In this document: piece after piece, positions 51,288 through 60,975 of the stretch | Numbering within the stretch: the stretch's first letter is position 1 | Layout: every line of letters starts with the position of its first letter | Assembly: GCA_020629795.1 (NCBI GenBank) | Contig: JAHDCR010000003.1 | Location: forward strand, 4,778 to 68,777 | DNA from: Candidatus Altimarinota bacterium | GTDB taxonomy: Bacteria > Patescibacteriota > Gracilibacteria > BD1-5 > UBA6164 | Reading direction: 5' to 3' | Length of the DNA stretch: 64,000 nucleotides | Notes under the pieces: model-generated | What the model saw: the letters and a program-made list of their open reading frames with translations, nothing else | What the model was told of the DNA's origin: nothing | Databases searched by the model: none | Position numbers and translations under genes: made by a program

Positions 51288-51809
51288 CTATCAATCTGAA
51301 CAAACTCGACTAATAGTTCACTCAAACATAGAAAGTGTTTTATCGTAACAATAAGGTACATCACTTTGAACGCTACCATAACAAACGTTCCACTCTGGTA
51401 AATCATAACTTGGGTATGCATAGTATCACTTTGAATATTTTTTCAGGTATCTTTTTGAATGTATTTTTGTACCAAATATATAACCTAGTTCATTTCATTT
51501 ATATTCATCATCTTCAAAATATTTTGTGGCAACAAGATAGTAACAGAATTTCTTAGGAGTTATTTCTTGATCTAGCTTTTCATTAAAATCGTTTAAATTA
51601 CGAAATGTATATTCTTCTCTAGGGACTTCAGCAAGTATAGATTTTATCTCTTCTAGTTGTCTAAAATTGTACTCATCAAGTAATATGTTTTCCCTCTCAA
51701 CTCACTGAAGTACTCAATAATAAAAAAATCCTAATACGATAGCAAGTATTATAGAGAGAACACTTCCTCAAATTAAATATTTTTTATATTTCTGTATATA
51801 ATCTTTCAT
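51288..51809 (-). CDS. membrane-anchored four-cysteine protein, array copy A1
   Basis: A 173-residue protein of an unrecognised family (called A here). N-terminal transmembrane helix (YLIGGSVLSIILAIVLGFFYY), then an exported domain with NFRQLEEIKSILAEVPREEY, EITPKKFCYYL, ELGYIFGTKIHSKRY, YPSYDLPEWNVCYG and PYCYDK. The cysteines in KKFCYY, NVCYG, PYCYD and SRVCSD are conserved in copy A4 (53929), and most in A5 (54817). Probably disulfide-stabilised and outward facing. It is intact, as are A4 and A5; other copies are decayed. Confidence 0.7.
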
Positions 51810-51819
51810 TTTTTATTGT

Positions 51820-51930
51820 CTAATTATAGTAAATATCCCTGTTTGTCAGAGAATTTCAAACTTTATCACACTGGTTTTCCCCTGGTTCAGGAATCTTAGC
51901 TCTAATATTTGTTCCTCCCAATATCTCAGT
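51820..51930 (-). pseudogene. C-type surface-protein fragment (C1)
   Basis: Open stretch without a start encoding GGTNIRAKIPEPGENQ, related to the end of C2 (GTNIKAEIPEPGETRVIEFE) and C3 (GTNIQVDIPEESE). It is a 3'-terminal remnant lying immediately before intact copy A1. Confidence 0.55.
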
Positions 51931-52006
51931 TTATAAGTAGTTTATCATTTTTTTTATACCAGGACTATTTTTACAAGAATTAGTGATTAAATATTTATCT
52001 CTTCTT

Positions 52007-52170
52007 TTATTTCTTCTTCCCTCCTTTTACTTTAAAATTTCAAAAATCTTGATTTGTAAGTACTTGTCAGTTTGAAAGATCTATATTATAGTATCCATTA
52101 TGTGGATTTGTAACAATCCAATTTTGGTGTGGAATTTCTATGACTCTAGATAGTTCTTTTCATATCAAAA
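52007..52170 (-). pseudogene. SdrD-B-like domain fragment (B1)
   Basis: Encodes IEIPHQNWIVTNPHNGYYNI, then DLSNGQVLTNQDFGNFKVKG. This is the end of a CnaB/SdrD-B-like domain (pattern GxYxxxLxxGxxxxxxDFGN). It is truncated at its 5' end by a hairpin, and 119 bp (52020-52138) are identical to B2 at 54500-54618. Confidence 0.7.
52020..52138. repeat. 119-bp exact direct repeat, copy 1
   Basis: Identical to 54500-54618. It covers the 3' part of B1 and B2. Perfect identity amid decayed neighbours implies recent duplication or gene conversion. Confidence 0.9.
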
Positions 52171-52193
52171 AAAATCCCTTATTTTAAGGGATT
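52169..52193 (-). terminator. hairpin before fragment B1
   Basis: aaaatccctta-ttt-taagggatttt with T/A flanks; it marks the truncated 5' edge of B1. Confidence 0.65.
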
Positions 52194-52312
52194 TTAAGCA
52201 TTTAAATGTCATTGGAGTTTCTTGATGTCCCTATAAGTGAACTTTTTGATAAGATAAAAATTCTCAAGTTCCTGTAAATAGACAAAAGCGATTGGATAAT
52301 TTCGTAGAATAA

Positions 52313-52730
52313 TTATTCTATTCAAAACCCTTTCCTTGAAAACTTTGACTCCTTTGACTCACATGCATAAGAAATAATACTCTCGTAGTATTCCCTTAAT
52401 ATATCATAGCATCTTCAAGTACAAAATATTTCTTCTGGAATATCATACTTTGGATACGAGTAGTACTCTATATTTTCATAATTTCTATCTCAATAAAACC
52501 ATATATAGATAAATGATTCTAATTTAAAACTAAATAAATAAGGCTTATTATCATTGTTACTACTTAAAAAATAACATTTTTTTATTGGAGTTATATTTTG
52601 ATTATATAACTCATTAAATTCTTCAATACCTTTTAATTCCTTTATAATATTTTCATTATTTAAAACTTGTTGTACTATTTCTAATTGATTAAAATTATAT
52701 GTATCTATATATCAGAAATTGAATTAAATT
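52313..52730 (-). pseudogene. A-family gene lacking its N-terminus (A2, 3' part)
   Basis: Open from an in-frame stop with no start. It encodes IDTYNFNQLEIVQQVL, NQNITPIKKCYFLSS, SFKLESFIYI, YPKYDIPEEIFCTGRCYD, homologous to copy A5 (ITPINKCYDIS, FRIESLIYTSLYG, YPKYDIPYISICAGYC). The membrane anchor is missing; copy A2's anchor lies 47 nt upstream in a separate frame. Confidence 0.65.
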
Positions 52731-52776
52731 ACTGTCTCACGATAGTGAATATCCCACTTGAAACTCACAAATACTC

Positions 52777-52944
52777 TTATTTAGGTAATTCTTCAATGGA
52801 ATACCTACCACTACTAGCAGGAGCAACTCATTTACTAAATATATTTTTATTGTAAAAGTAATTTGCATATATGAGTATTAATATAAATCCTAATAAAATA
52901 ACTAAAGATAGGTATCATACAAATTTAGTAATATTTTTTTTCAT
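52777..52944 (-). pseudogene. orphan N-terminal anchor (A2, 5' part)
   Basis: A 55-residue ORF: MKKNITKF and a transmembrane helix (YLSLVILLGFILILIYA), then FSKGVAPASSGRYSIEELPK and stop. Similar short anchors occur at 53256 and 53459 (FSTGASASSGEF, FSTGVTRDNT). Probably the 5' end of a broken surface-protein gene, though a genuine small membrane protein cannot be ruled out. Confidence 0.5.
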
Positions 52945-53015
52945 TTTATTTTGTTATAATTGTAAAAGTTCAGGTTTATCAGAAAATGTAATAATCAAAG
53001 AAGAAACATTTTTAT

Positions 53016-53408
53016 CTATTTATTTTTTCTTCCCTCATTTCTCTTTGTAGTTTCAAAAGTTCAGGTTTCTCAGAGTATCTCAAACTCTATAACTCTCGTC
53101 TCACCTGGTTCAGGAATCTCAGCTTTTATGTTTGTCCCCCACCTCACAAGTCAGGTATCTGACCTATGTCCAGTGACTGTTTGGGCTGTTGGATTTCTTT
53201 TTCAAGAAAGAGTAAACTCTGTATCTTCAGAGAAAAATGAAAAGTTGACCTAGTTTTAAAGTATATATTCATAAATAAACTCTCAACTACTTGCAGAAGC
53301 TCAAGTACTAAATTGTATCTTTTTATATATAAAAACTATATACAAAATTTTCAGTATACATCAGGTGAAAAACAATAGAAATATAAATAGAACTGTGTTC
53401 TTTTGAAT
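53016..53408 (-). pseudogene. frameshifted C-type surface protein (C2)
   Basis: The 5' part lacks an ATG and encodes a membrane anchor (VLFIFLLFFTGCILKILYIV) and FSTGASASSGEF up to a TAA at 53256. A different frame (53249-53016) continues NFSFFSEDTEFTLSGKRN, RWGTNIKAEIPEPGETRVIEFE to a natural end. One gene broken by a frameshift is the simplest reading. Confidence 0.55.
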
Positions 53409-53458
53409 ATTAATTGTTATTTTACTTATATTTTAAATTCATCTTTTTTGTCTTATGA

Positions 53459-53617
53459 TTATTCTGATGTATTAATTCAATCAGTATTATCTCTAGTAAC
53501 TCAAGTACTAAACCTTGTATCATCATATATAAATACTGCATATATCATGTATCCTATACATAAAATTACTATTAGTAATAGAATATACAATATCACATTG
53601 TTAGTCTTATGTTTCAT
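53459..53617 (-). pseudogene. short anchor ORF (M4), likely 5' end of C3
   Basis: A 52-residue ORF: MKHKTNNV, a helix (ILYILLLIVILCIGYMIYAV), FIYDDTRFSTGVTRDNTDGI, stop. The FSTG signature after the helix matches C2 and A2. It could be a functional small membrane protein. Confidence 0.45.
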
Positions 53618-53647
53618 AATTTGATAATTAATAAATAATAATTTTGT

Positions 53648-53905
53648 TTATTTAGTTCTGATAACTCTGAATACTCATTGCCTACCAGAGACTTCAAACT
53701 CGACTATATATTCTTGTTCAGATTCTTCTGGTATATCTACTTGAATATTCGTTCCATAATGTACTGTACCAGTACCACATCTTGTACCATCAGATATCTT
53801 TACTGTAGAATTTTAATTACCTGTGACAATAAACTCCGTATCATCTGAGAGAAATGGAAAGCTTATCCAGTTTGAGGTTACTGTTCATTTAAGTAAACTT
53901 TTAAG
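53648..53905 (-). pseudogene. C-type surface-protein fragment with in-frame stop (C3)
   Basis: Encodes TSNWISFPFLSDDTEFIVTG, then an in-frame TAA (53813-53815), then STVKISDGTRCGTGTVHYGT, IQVDIPEESEQEYIVEFEVS. Homologous to C2 (SEDTEFTLSG ... IPEPGE ... EFEILG). No start. TAA, not TGA, breaks it, so it is broken in code 25 too. Confidence 0.6.
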
Positions 53906-53928
53906 AAAATTAAATAGATATTTTTTTA

Positions 53929-54453
53929 TTAGCTAGTGCAAACTCATACGATAGTTCACTCCAATTTAGCAAAGTTTCAATCATAACAAAAAGGCTCTCA
54001 TGTATTCAAGTTTCTATAACATCTATTATGAATAGGTAAATTGTATTCAGGATAAACAAAAAATCATTCTGGGTATTTATCTGAATAATACTTAGAGTGT
54101 ATTTTTGTAGCAAATATGTACCCTAATTCATTTCAATTATATTCTTCATCTTCAAAATAATGTGTAGACATTATATAATAACAATATTTTTTTGGTATTA
54201 CTTCTACATCAAATTGTCTATTAAAGTCTGCAAGTCTCGCAAATTTATATTCTTCTCTAGGAACTTCTGAAAGTATAGATTTTATCTTTTCTAGTTGCTT
54301 AAAATTATATCTATCGAGCATGATATTATCTATCTCTGTTTTTACTGGTGAAAACAATGGGCCATAGAAATACATATAAGATATAAGTCACAGCATCAAT
54401 ACTATAATGCTTATATATATATCTCGTCTTGATATGATTTTTAGTTTTTTCAT
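53929..54453 (-). CDS. membrane-anchored four-cysteine protein, array copy A4
   Basis: A 174-residue intact A-family protein. One N-terminal helix (YISIIVLMLGLISYMYFYG), then NFKQLEKIKSILSEVPREEY, EVIPKKYCYYIMSTHYFED, ELGYIFATKIHSKYY, YPEYNLPIHNRCYRN, PFCYDGNFAKLEGTI. Very close to A1: shared segments include SIL-EVPREEY, ELGYIF-TKIHSK and KLEGTI/MFEGTI. Secretion and disulfides are inferred. No known family. Confidence 0.7.
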
Positions 54454-54499
54454 TTTTTGTTTTTTAGACTTAAAGTGAATAAAAATTTACTTTTTCTTT

Positions 54500-54618
54500 C
54501 CTCCTTTTACTTTAAAATTTCAAAAATCTTGATTTGTAAGTACTTGTCAGTTTGAAAGATCTATATTATAGTATCCATTATGTGGATTTGTAACAATCCA
54601 ATTTTGGTGTGGAATTTC
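54500..54618. repeat. 119-bp exact direct repeat, copy 2
   Basis: Identical to 52020-52138; see that entry. Confidence 0.9.
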
Positions 54619-54796
54619 GAGAATCTTATATTTTCCTGTTTGTAGTGACTGAAATTCATAATATCCGTCATTATTTGTAACGGTAAATGACTCAGAGTTC
54701 TCTTCGCAATCATCATTATTATTAGTATCTATACATATCTTCCATCAAGCCATATACTTTTCTCTCTCGTCTCTCTGTCTTCATTCACTAAAATAA

Positions 54797-54815
54797 AAGA
54801 CAGCAAAGCTGTCTT
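54797..54815 (-). terminator. terminator after A5
   Basis: aagacagc-aaa-gctgtctt, with U-rich sequence following on the minus strand. Confidence 0.7.
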
Positions 54816-54816
54816 G

Positions 54817-55518
54817 TTACTCCTCGCATCTATGCGAAACAAGTTCTTTAAAACTTCTTAAATTTTCATTATAGCAATATCATGCACAAATACTTATATA
54901 CGGTATATCATATTTTGGGTATACAAAGTACTTTGTTCCATATAAAGATGTATATATCAACGATTCTATTCGAAATGAAAAATCATAAAGTTCAGAACCA
55001 TTATAGGTAGATATATCGTAACACTTATTTATTGGTGTAATATTAGTGTTGTATTTTTCATTAAATTCTTTTATATCAAAGAACTCAGGAGTATCTTTTG
55101 AAATAGATTCGAGTATAGGAAGCGCCTTTTTAAATTGTCAGAAGTTATAAAAATCTATGAAGCTATAGAATATTTGCACTGAAATAAAAATCATCATAGC
55201 AGGAAGGAAGATTTTCTTAAGATAAAATCATCGATTATTTCTTGCATATTTACGATAAAAGAAATATATAATTCCCGAAGAGACGAGAAGGAAGAGAAAA
55301 AAATATATATGGAACCCATAGGTATAAAATAATCCTCCATAGACTCCTCCACAACTTTCTGCTGCATTCTCTACTCCACTGACTCCATAGAGACAATCTT
55401 TAAAACGAATTCTTAAATCGTCTCGGACTAACCCAAAAGTTAAAATAGCAATTGGAAGTATTGCAAGAAGTGATTTCAATCACTGAATGATGAAATATTT
55501 ATTTTTTACTTTTTCCAT
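54817..55518 (-). CDS. multi-helix four-cysteine protein, array copy A5
   Basis: A 233-residue protein, the longest A-family copy. It has an N-terminal helix (LLAILPIAILTFGLV), a short Cys-containing loop (CLYGVSGVENAAESCGG), two further helices (FFLFLLVSSGIIYFFY and IFLPAMMIFISVQIFYSF), then the A domain: YNFGQFKKALPILES, NITPINKCYDIS, FRIESLIYTSLYG, YPKYDIPYISICAGYCYN. It overlaps the upstream SdrD-like gene by 20 nt, so the two are translationally linked. Confidence 0.7.
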
Positions 55519-56677
55519 TTGTTTTTTCTGCGCTAAAATTTAAGTTTTGAAAGTTTTGTCCTTTATTTACAAATACATCATAGCTTTTTTGTGTGAAATT
55601 CCAATTTGTATGCGGAATAATACTGAGAGTATAATTTCCTGTTTTTAGATCTGTAAATGCGTAGTATCACTCTTTGTCTGTTACGACAAAAGGTTCTTCA
55701 TTTTCTTCTAATGTTCCATTATTATTTATGTCTAAATACATTTTCCAGCCTGCCATTTTTGCATTGGTATTTCATGTAAGATATCATGAAATATTTCATA
55801 CGTCACTCTCAGAATCTAAAGAACTGTGCATATCAAATACTCCATCATCATTTGTGTCTAATGCATATGAGACACTATTTCCTTCTTCTATCCAATCAAT
55901 ACTATATTTTTGTATGTATCAAGTAGATTGCATATTATTCAATACTACCGTCTCTACCTCTGGTTTTCTAAAATCATCCATGATGATGGTGTATTCTCAA
56001 CTCTTATGGTCATCAAAATCTAGAATCATTTCTCCATTTTGAGAGTGAAAAATATCTTTTTCCCCCTCATGAATCTCTACAGAGGCTATCTCATTATAGT
56101 AATTTCCTCCTGCAATCATAAGAGTATAGGATTCATCTAGGTTTCCATCAACTTCTAGAGTGAGGTCATCTCTCCCTTCAGGGAAATATATTTGCTTCCA
56201 ATTATTTTCTCTCTGCTCATCATTTCAGGAAGCATTGAGTGATATCAGTACTTGAGATCCTGGTATTTCTTCAAATATATCTCCATTTTGAAATCCTGTT
56301 TTATTTCACTGACTATCTCTCACGATAAAATCTGAGATTCATGAAAAAGTATAGAGAAGTTCACTATCACTAAATCCAGCTGGAAGTCATAGATTTTGAT
56401 GCGTGAGCAATTCGTCAATACTGACTAGAGCTATATCTTGAAATGAGTTCCAATTATAAAAACCAGCTTGAAATTCATTATTTTCAATATCAACTTCTAT
56501 ATATTGATCATATGCGAAAAACTTATTTTTTTTATATTCTACAAAAGGATGTGAAATATTATTATCCCAAGTATATATTTTATTCCCCTCTACTTTATAT
56601 GGAACAACTGCATGGGCAGCACTAACACAATTAAAAAATCATAGAAAACAACTATATTTTCATTTGAAGACTAATAT
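55499..56677 (-). CDS. SdrD-B/CnaB-domain secreted surface protein, start unclear
   Basis: About 390 codons. Near the 5' end is a signal-like segment (SCFLGFFNCVSAAHA) and then an extracytoplasmic protein: VVPYKVEGNKIYTWD, LTLEVDGNLDESYTLMI, IIMDDFRKPEVETVV, YALDTNDDGVFDM, and a final B-type unit AGWKMYLDINNNGTLEENEE, YYAFTDLKTGNYTLSIIPH. There is no ATG in frame; the frame runs into the recombinase remnant, so the true 5' end was probably lost at that junction. Likely an adhesin-like surface protein. Coordinates use an ATA codon as the upper limit. Confidence 0.6.
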
Positions 56678-57062
56678 GTATGATTTTTCTGGATTATCTT
56701 TAAATTGAGAACTCGATAAAGAAAGTTATTTGGAAAGGAAAAATGATTTTGTGAGACAAATATCTGTGTTAGAAGAACAAAAGAACGAACTTGGAAAAGA
56801 CGATTTAGAAGAAAAGATAAAGACAATGTTCGAACTCTCAAAAAACCTGTATCAGAGCTATAAACAAGCAGATGAGCAAGGAAAATCCGTTTTGCTCCAA
56901 AACATAATGTTCGAACTTTTAGTGAAAAACAAAAAAGAGCTCTCCTATGCGGAGAACTCTGTGTATTCTTGTCTCAAAATGATGCAAAAACACGATTTTT
57001 CTAATTTGGAGGTACCACCCGGAGTCGAACCGGGCTACAAAGCTTTGCAGGCTTCTGCATAA
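56676..57062 (+). pseudogene. serine recombinase C-terminal remnant running into tRNA-Cys
   Basis: ORF of 128 codons: MYDFSGLSLNGELDKESYLE, RKNDFVRQISVLEEQKNELG, LLQNIMFELLVKNKKELSYA. This is the coiled-coil/C-terminal part of a large serine recombinase (the Gly-x-I/L-D-K/R-E-x-Y motif precedes the coil). The catalytic N-terminal domain is gone. The final 17 codons are antisense tRNA-Cys, not protein. A remnant of an integrative element next to a tRNA gene is the likely origin. Confidence 0.6.
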
Positions 57063-57080
57063 CCGCTCTGCCATGGCACC
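57007..57080 (-). tRNA. tRNA-Cys (GCA)
   Basis: Acceptor ggtgcca pairs with tggtacc; discriminator U; anticodon loop ctgcaaa (anticodon GCA); T-loop ggttcgactcc; encoded CCA. It overlaps the 3' end of the recombinase remnant on the opposite strand. Confidence 0.95.
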
Positions 57081-57157
57081 GTATATAAGCGAGAGAGATT
57101 ATATAATTTAGAACTGATAATTCAAGATTTTTTTTGTTTTCTCGCTTTTAGCACCTT

Positions 57158-57700
57158 TTATTTACAATTAAAGTTCTGAAGAATATACTCATACCTATCG
57201 TAACTTTCTAGCTTTTCGGTGAGAGAAATAGTCATATAGTAGCCAACATCATCACAGACCCTTGCTGTTTGTATGTAAATTGTCTCTGGGGTATCGCTGC
57301 TATATTTTCAACTATAAGTTATGATATTTCCTTTTTGATTATCAGTGAATGTCACTTCGTTATTTGAAATAAGTTTATATCATTTAATTCATTTTTCTAG
57401 TGATTGAATACCACTCTCAATTATTGCTTGTGGTGATATAGCAGTATTATCTTTTTTTAAAATAACAATATTATTAATATATCATTGCTTTGGGGACTCA
57501 GATCTAAAAGCAAGAGCTATCTCTCCAGATTTCGGAATTACTAAATCCTCATTTGGTATTGTTTTCCAGGTACTTGGGGTTGGGATTGAAAAACCTTCAT
57601 TTTCCTGAATTATGAGCCCCGTTGCAGCAGGAGAATCATCTGCTCATCAGCAAGACACCAAAAACACAAAACAAAGTATTAGAGAAATATATGTTTTCAT
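57158..57700 (-). CDS. lipoprotein, PsbP-like candidate
   Basis: A 180-residue exported lipoprotein. Signal peptide with lipobox LVSC (Cys17). The mature part contains FSIPTPSTWKTIPNEDLVIP, ITYSGKYSSDTPETIYIQTA and YILQNFNCK. The 'xFSxxxPxxWxxI' start followed by repeated beta strands recalls PsbP/DUF1795-like folds, but the match is weak. It directly follows a small membrane gene (one base between its ATG and the previous stop). Confidence 0.7.
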
Positions 57701-57701
57701 A

Positions 57702-58025
57702 CTAAAAGATTGGGATTAAAAAGCTCATTCACATTACCGCGCAGAGCAGGCACAGTACATACAATACTAAGTTTGGTAATTTGGACTCTCAAAAATGCAA
57801 TATTCCCATACACAGAAACAATACAAACGATACTACCGTTCCAATATAAATAGGTAAAAAAAGAGGTATAGATATGCCAGTATAAAAATTGGCAGCTATA
57901 CTAAAATATGAGAGAAAAAATAAAAATACCATACAAATAAATACTCTTTTAGATGAAGTATACAAGAGAGTTTTTTTCTTTCCTGAATCAGAAAGATATT
58001 TTTTAAAATTTTTCTTAAGTGTCAT
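57702..58025 (-). CDS. small polytopic membrane protein
   Basis: A 107-residue protein with a basic N-terminus and three to four hydrophobic segments (FICMVFLFFLSYFSIAAN, LPIYIGTVVSFVLFLCMGI, LVLYVLCLLCAVMGMSFLI). Not recognised. In a unit with the lipoprotein gene that follows; may help export or anchor it (speculative). Confidence 0.6.
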
Positions 58026-58092
58026 ACTTGATTTTACAAATTTTGCTTATATTATGAGTCCATAACAATACTTGTATAAAATATATGAATAA

Positions 58093-58383
58093 ATGAGCAT
58101 ATCGCAAGATGAACTAAAAAAGATTGCTGAAAAGCTATCAAAAATACCAGCAGATAATCCAGCACTTCTAGGAAATATAACTGACATACTGTGATATATG
58201 GATTTGTTATCTCAAGTTGATACGAGTGAAGTCACTCCAACTGTCTCAGTAGTAGAAAATAAAGCTGAGCTTCGTGATGATTCAGTTCAAAATCCTACTC
58301 ACGCAACTGGAGCAGATCTACTCAAAACTACAAAACAAAAAGTTGCCTGAGATCAAATAGTGCTACCAAATATTATGAATTAG
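58093..58383 (+). CDS. gatC: Asp/Glu-tRNA amidotransferase subunit C
   Basis: A 96-residue GatC. Seen: the N-terminal helix ISQDELKKIAEKLS, the family core LLSQVDTSEVTPTVSVVENK then AELRDDSV, and ATGADLLKTTKQKVAGDQIV near the end. It stabilises the GatCAB complex. It lies 35 kb from gatB, and immediately before recF, an odd pairing. Confidence 0.9.
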
Positions 58384-58388
58384 TCTTC

Positions 58389-59429
58389 ATGGCAATTAAA
58401 ACCCTGCATCTTAAGAATTTCAGAAATTTCTCACATAGAGAAATTTCTTTTTCATCAGGGAAAAATATTATTATTTGAAATAACGGACAATGAAAAAGTA
58501 ACTTACTTGAAGCTCTCTCATTACCTGTATGATGAATGGTAGAAACTCAGTGACAATATCTTATCCAAAGATGAGCTGACGTTATGTATCTCAAATATGA
58601 ACTTTCACTTGAAACTCTAGCCTATGCTTACGATGCTAAAACAGGTAAAAAGAAGTTTTTTCTTTGAGATAAATCAACTAGCCCTGCAAAGCTAAGAAAT
58701 AGTTATCCCCATGTTATTTCGTTTCATCCATTGATAATGAACCTTATGTATCTAGGGCCAAGTCATAGAAGAGACTTTCTAGATAGCATACTTATTTCAA
58801 GCTATCCAGAATATCAAAAAATACTCTCAAAATACAAAAAAGTTCTCTCAAGTAGAAATAAACTGCTTAAAAATATATCGTTACAAAAATCTGAAATATC
58901 AGAACTCGATTTTTGGAATGAAACCTTTATACATCTTGCCTGTGAAATATATAAATATAGACTTGAGCTTATTGATTTTATTAAAGATTCAGAAAAAAAT
59001 CTCAGTCAATATTTCTTTGGAAAAGTTACTACAACAAAGTTTTCCTATATTACTAAAACTGATATGCAAAATGTAGAAAATAATCTCCGAGAATATTTAA
59101 AGCTCAATCTACAAAAAGAAATTCTTCTAAGAAAAACACTTAGAGGCCCACATCTCGATGACTTTGATGTTATTGTAGATGGAACTCCTCTGATACATTT
59201 TGCATCAAGGTGAGAGGTAAAAAGCGTCTTACTATGACTCAAATTTCTAGAAACTCAGTTCATACAAAAACACAGTAATAAAAAAGAAATCTTATACGTT
59301 ATAGATGATCTACTCAGTGAATTAGATACTATACATAGAGAGCTTCTATGGAATCATGTATGAAATAAACAATGCATTATGAGTAGTATAGAAGATATCG
59401 ATATTGATTGAAATAAAATATATATCTAA
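58389..59429 (+). CDS. recF: DNA replication and repair protein RecF
   Basis: A 346-residue SMC-like ABC ATPase that loads RecA at gaps. Seen: LKNFRNFSHREISF, Walker A IIIGNNGQGKSNLLEALS (with TGA for Gly), VISFHPLIMNLMYLGPSHRR then DFLD (RRxFLD motif), signature-like TLRGPHLDDFDV and Walker B EILYVIDDLLSELD. Length is typical. It begins 5 nt after gatC. Confidence 0.95.
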
Positions 59430-59553
59430 ATATATAAAAATATTGTAAAGTGAGTTTTCATTTTTATGTTGAGAATAGACTCTCTTGCAGGTAGTATAGC
59501 AAAGATAAATAGGTTTTTAACAAACTAAATACTTTTTAACATACCACTGTATT

Positions 59554-60966
59554 ATGAATTGATACATCAAATCACTTGTTCTATTGCTTGTCACTTTTAT
59601 GCTTTCTCCTTCTATGGCAAGTGCTGCGGTAGATCAGTTTGAAGTTATTTTATGAAAGGCCGAAGCTCAAGTATGAGAATCATTAGATATTACTATATCA
59701 GCTGTTGATAAAAATGGTGAAATTGTTACTGACTATACATGAGATATATTAGTATTTTCAGAAAGTGACTCACAAGCTGAATTTCCTACTGTATTATCTG
59801 AAAATAGTTATAGTTTTACTACAGCAAATGAATGAAGTGTAAAGTTTGAAAATGCTGTGAAGTTTAAAAACTCATGACTTCAAGACCTCTATGTATATGA
59901 TCTCAATGATGAAAACATACTATGAGTAGCTGAAGTAACGATCACAGAAAAAGAAGTACTCAAAGATGTTGAAATATCAATACTCTCTCCAGAAAATGGA
60001 GTAACACTATGAAAAAGTAATGTAACAGTTTCAGGAACAACTCAAAAAAACTATCAAGTAAGAATCCTACTAAATAATGAACAAGATTATTTTACAACCA
60101 GTAATGGTGACGGTGTATTTGAAAAAGAATTAGAAGGACTACAAGAATGAGCAAACTCAATTCAAGCATTTATACTAGACGCTGATAATCAGCAAATTGG
60201 TGAATCAGATAAAATTGATGTAAAAATAAACTCTAAATCCCCTGATTTCAAAAAACTTACTATCAATCCAACTGGTGAAGTAGAAACATGAAGTGAGATA
60301 ACAATAGAATTAGTATCTAATACTGGACTCAGTGATGTACAAATCATACTCGATGATATCATCACAAAACTAGAAGAAGGAAAAGACTGAATTTACAACG
60401 GAACTACAAAAGCACCTGGAACTGCTGGAGAATACCCAATTGATATTCTTCTCAAAGATGAGTTTGCTAATGAAACTCAGGAAAGATGAGTTGAAACTCT
60501 TGTAGTAGTACCAGCTCCAGAATTAGAAGCAGGACCAGAAGAAGAACCGAAACAAGATCTAGAAGCTGCAGAAGAAATTATAGAAGAAGTTATAATCCCC
60601 GATGAGCTAGACCTAAAAGTAAGAGATATTAAAGTAACAGAACTCAAGACAAAATCTATACTCACCTGGAAGGAACTCAGTGATGCAGAAAGTTATAATA
60701 TTTATAAAAAAACTGGAGACAATACAGTAACACTTATTGAAAGCGTACAAGAAGCAAGATATGAAATAACTATAACAGGTGAAGAAATAAAATACGAAGA
60801 CTTTGCAATAAAAGCAGTTGGGAAGACATCTTCATGAGAAACTATTCAGTGAAATCTTTCTGAAATGACAAAGGTTAAAACTGGTCCAGAAATGTACATC
60901 CTTATGATATTAGCAGCGATGATGCTCAGTGGTTGATTCTTCTTTGTAAAATGAAAAGCAGCATAA
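59554..60966 (+). CDS. secreted Ig/Fn3-like surface protein with C-terminal anchor
   Basis: A 470-residue protein: signal peptide (YIKSLVLLLVTFMLSPSMASA); N-terminal Ig-like strand repeats (FEVILGKAEAQVGESLDITI, SILSPENGVTLGKSNVTVSG and KNYQVRILLNNEQDYF); an acidic linker (PELEAGPEEEPKQDLEAAEE); an Fn3-like unit (LKTKSILTWKELSDAESYNI, YKKTGD); and a C-terminal helix (MYILMILAAMMLSGGFFFV) with KGKAA. Probably attached to the membrane and extending outwards. Exact function unknown. Confidence 0.75.
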
Positions 60967-60975
60967 TCATATATA

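Larger units (their letters stand above)
54487..54816 (-). pseudogene. SdrD-B-like domain gene, 5' truncated (B2)
   Basis: Open from an in-frame TAA without a suitable start. Encodes KYMAGWKICIDTNNNDDCEE, SFTVTNNDGYYEFQSLQTGK, YKILEIPHQNWIVTNPHNGY and NQDFGNFKVKG, a complete SdrD-B/CnaB-like unit with a calcium-loop-like DTNNNDD. It is homologous to the end of the 55499-56677 gene (AGWKMYLDINNNGTLEENEE). It starts just after a terminator hairpin that follows A5. Confidence 0.65.

Noticed and set aside
53403..53624. Plus-strand 73-codon frame in the array
   Set aside because: The minus strand encodes an anchor ORF with the FSTG signature shared by other copies; the plus frame has no relatives.
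57012..57062. Protein tail VPPGVEPGYKALQ of the recombinase ORF
   Set aside because: It is the complement of tRNA-Cys, a well-known false protein end.
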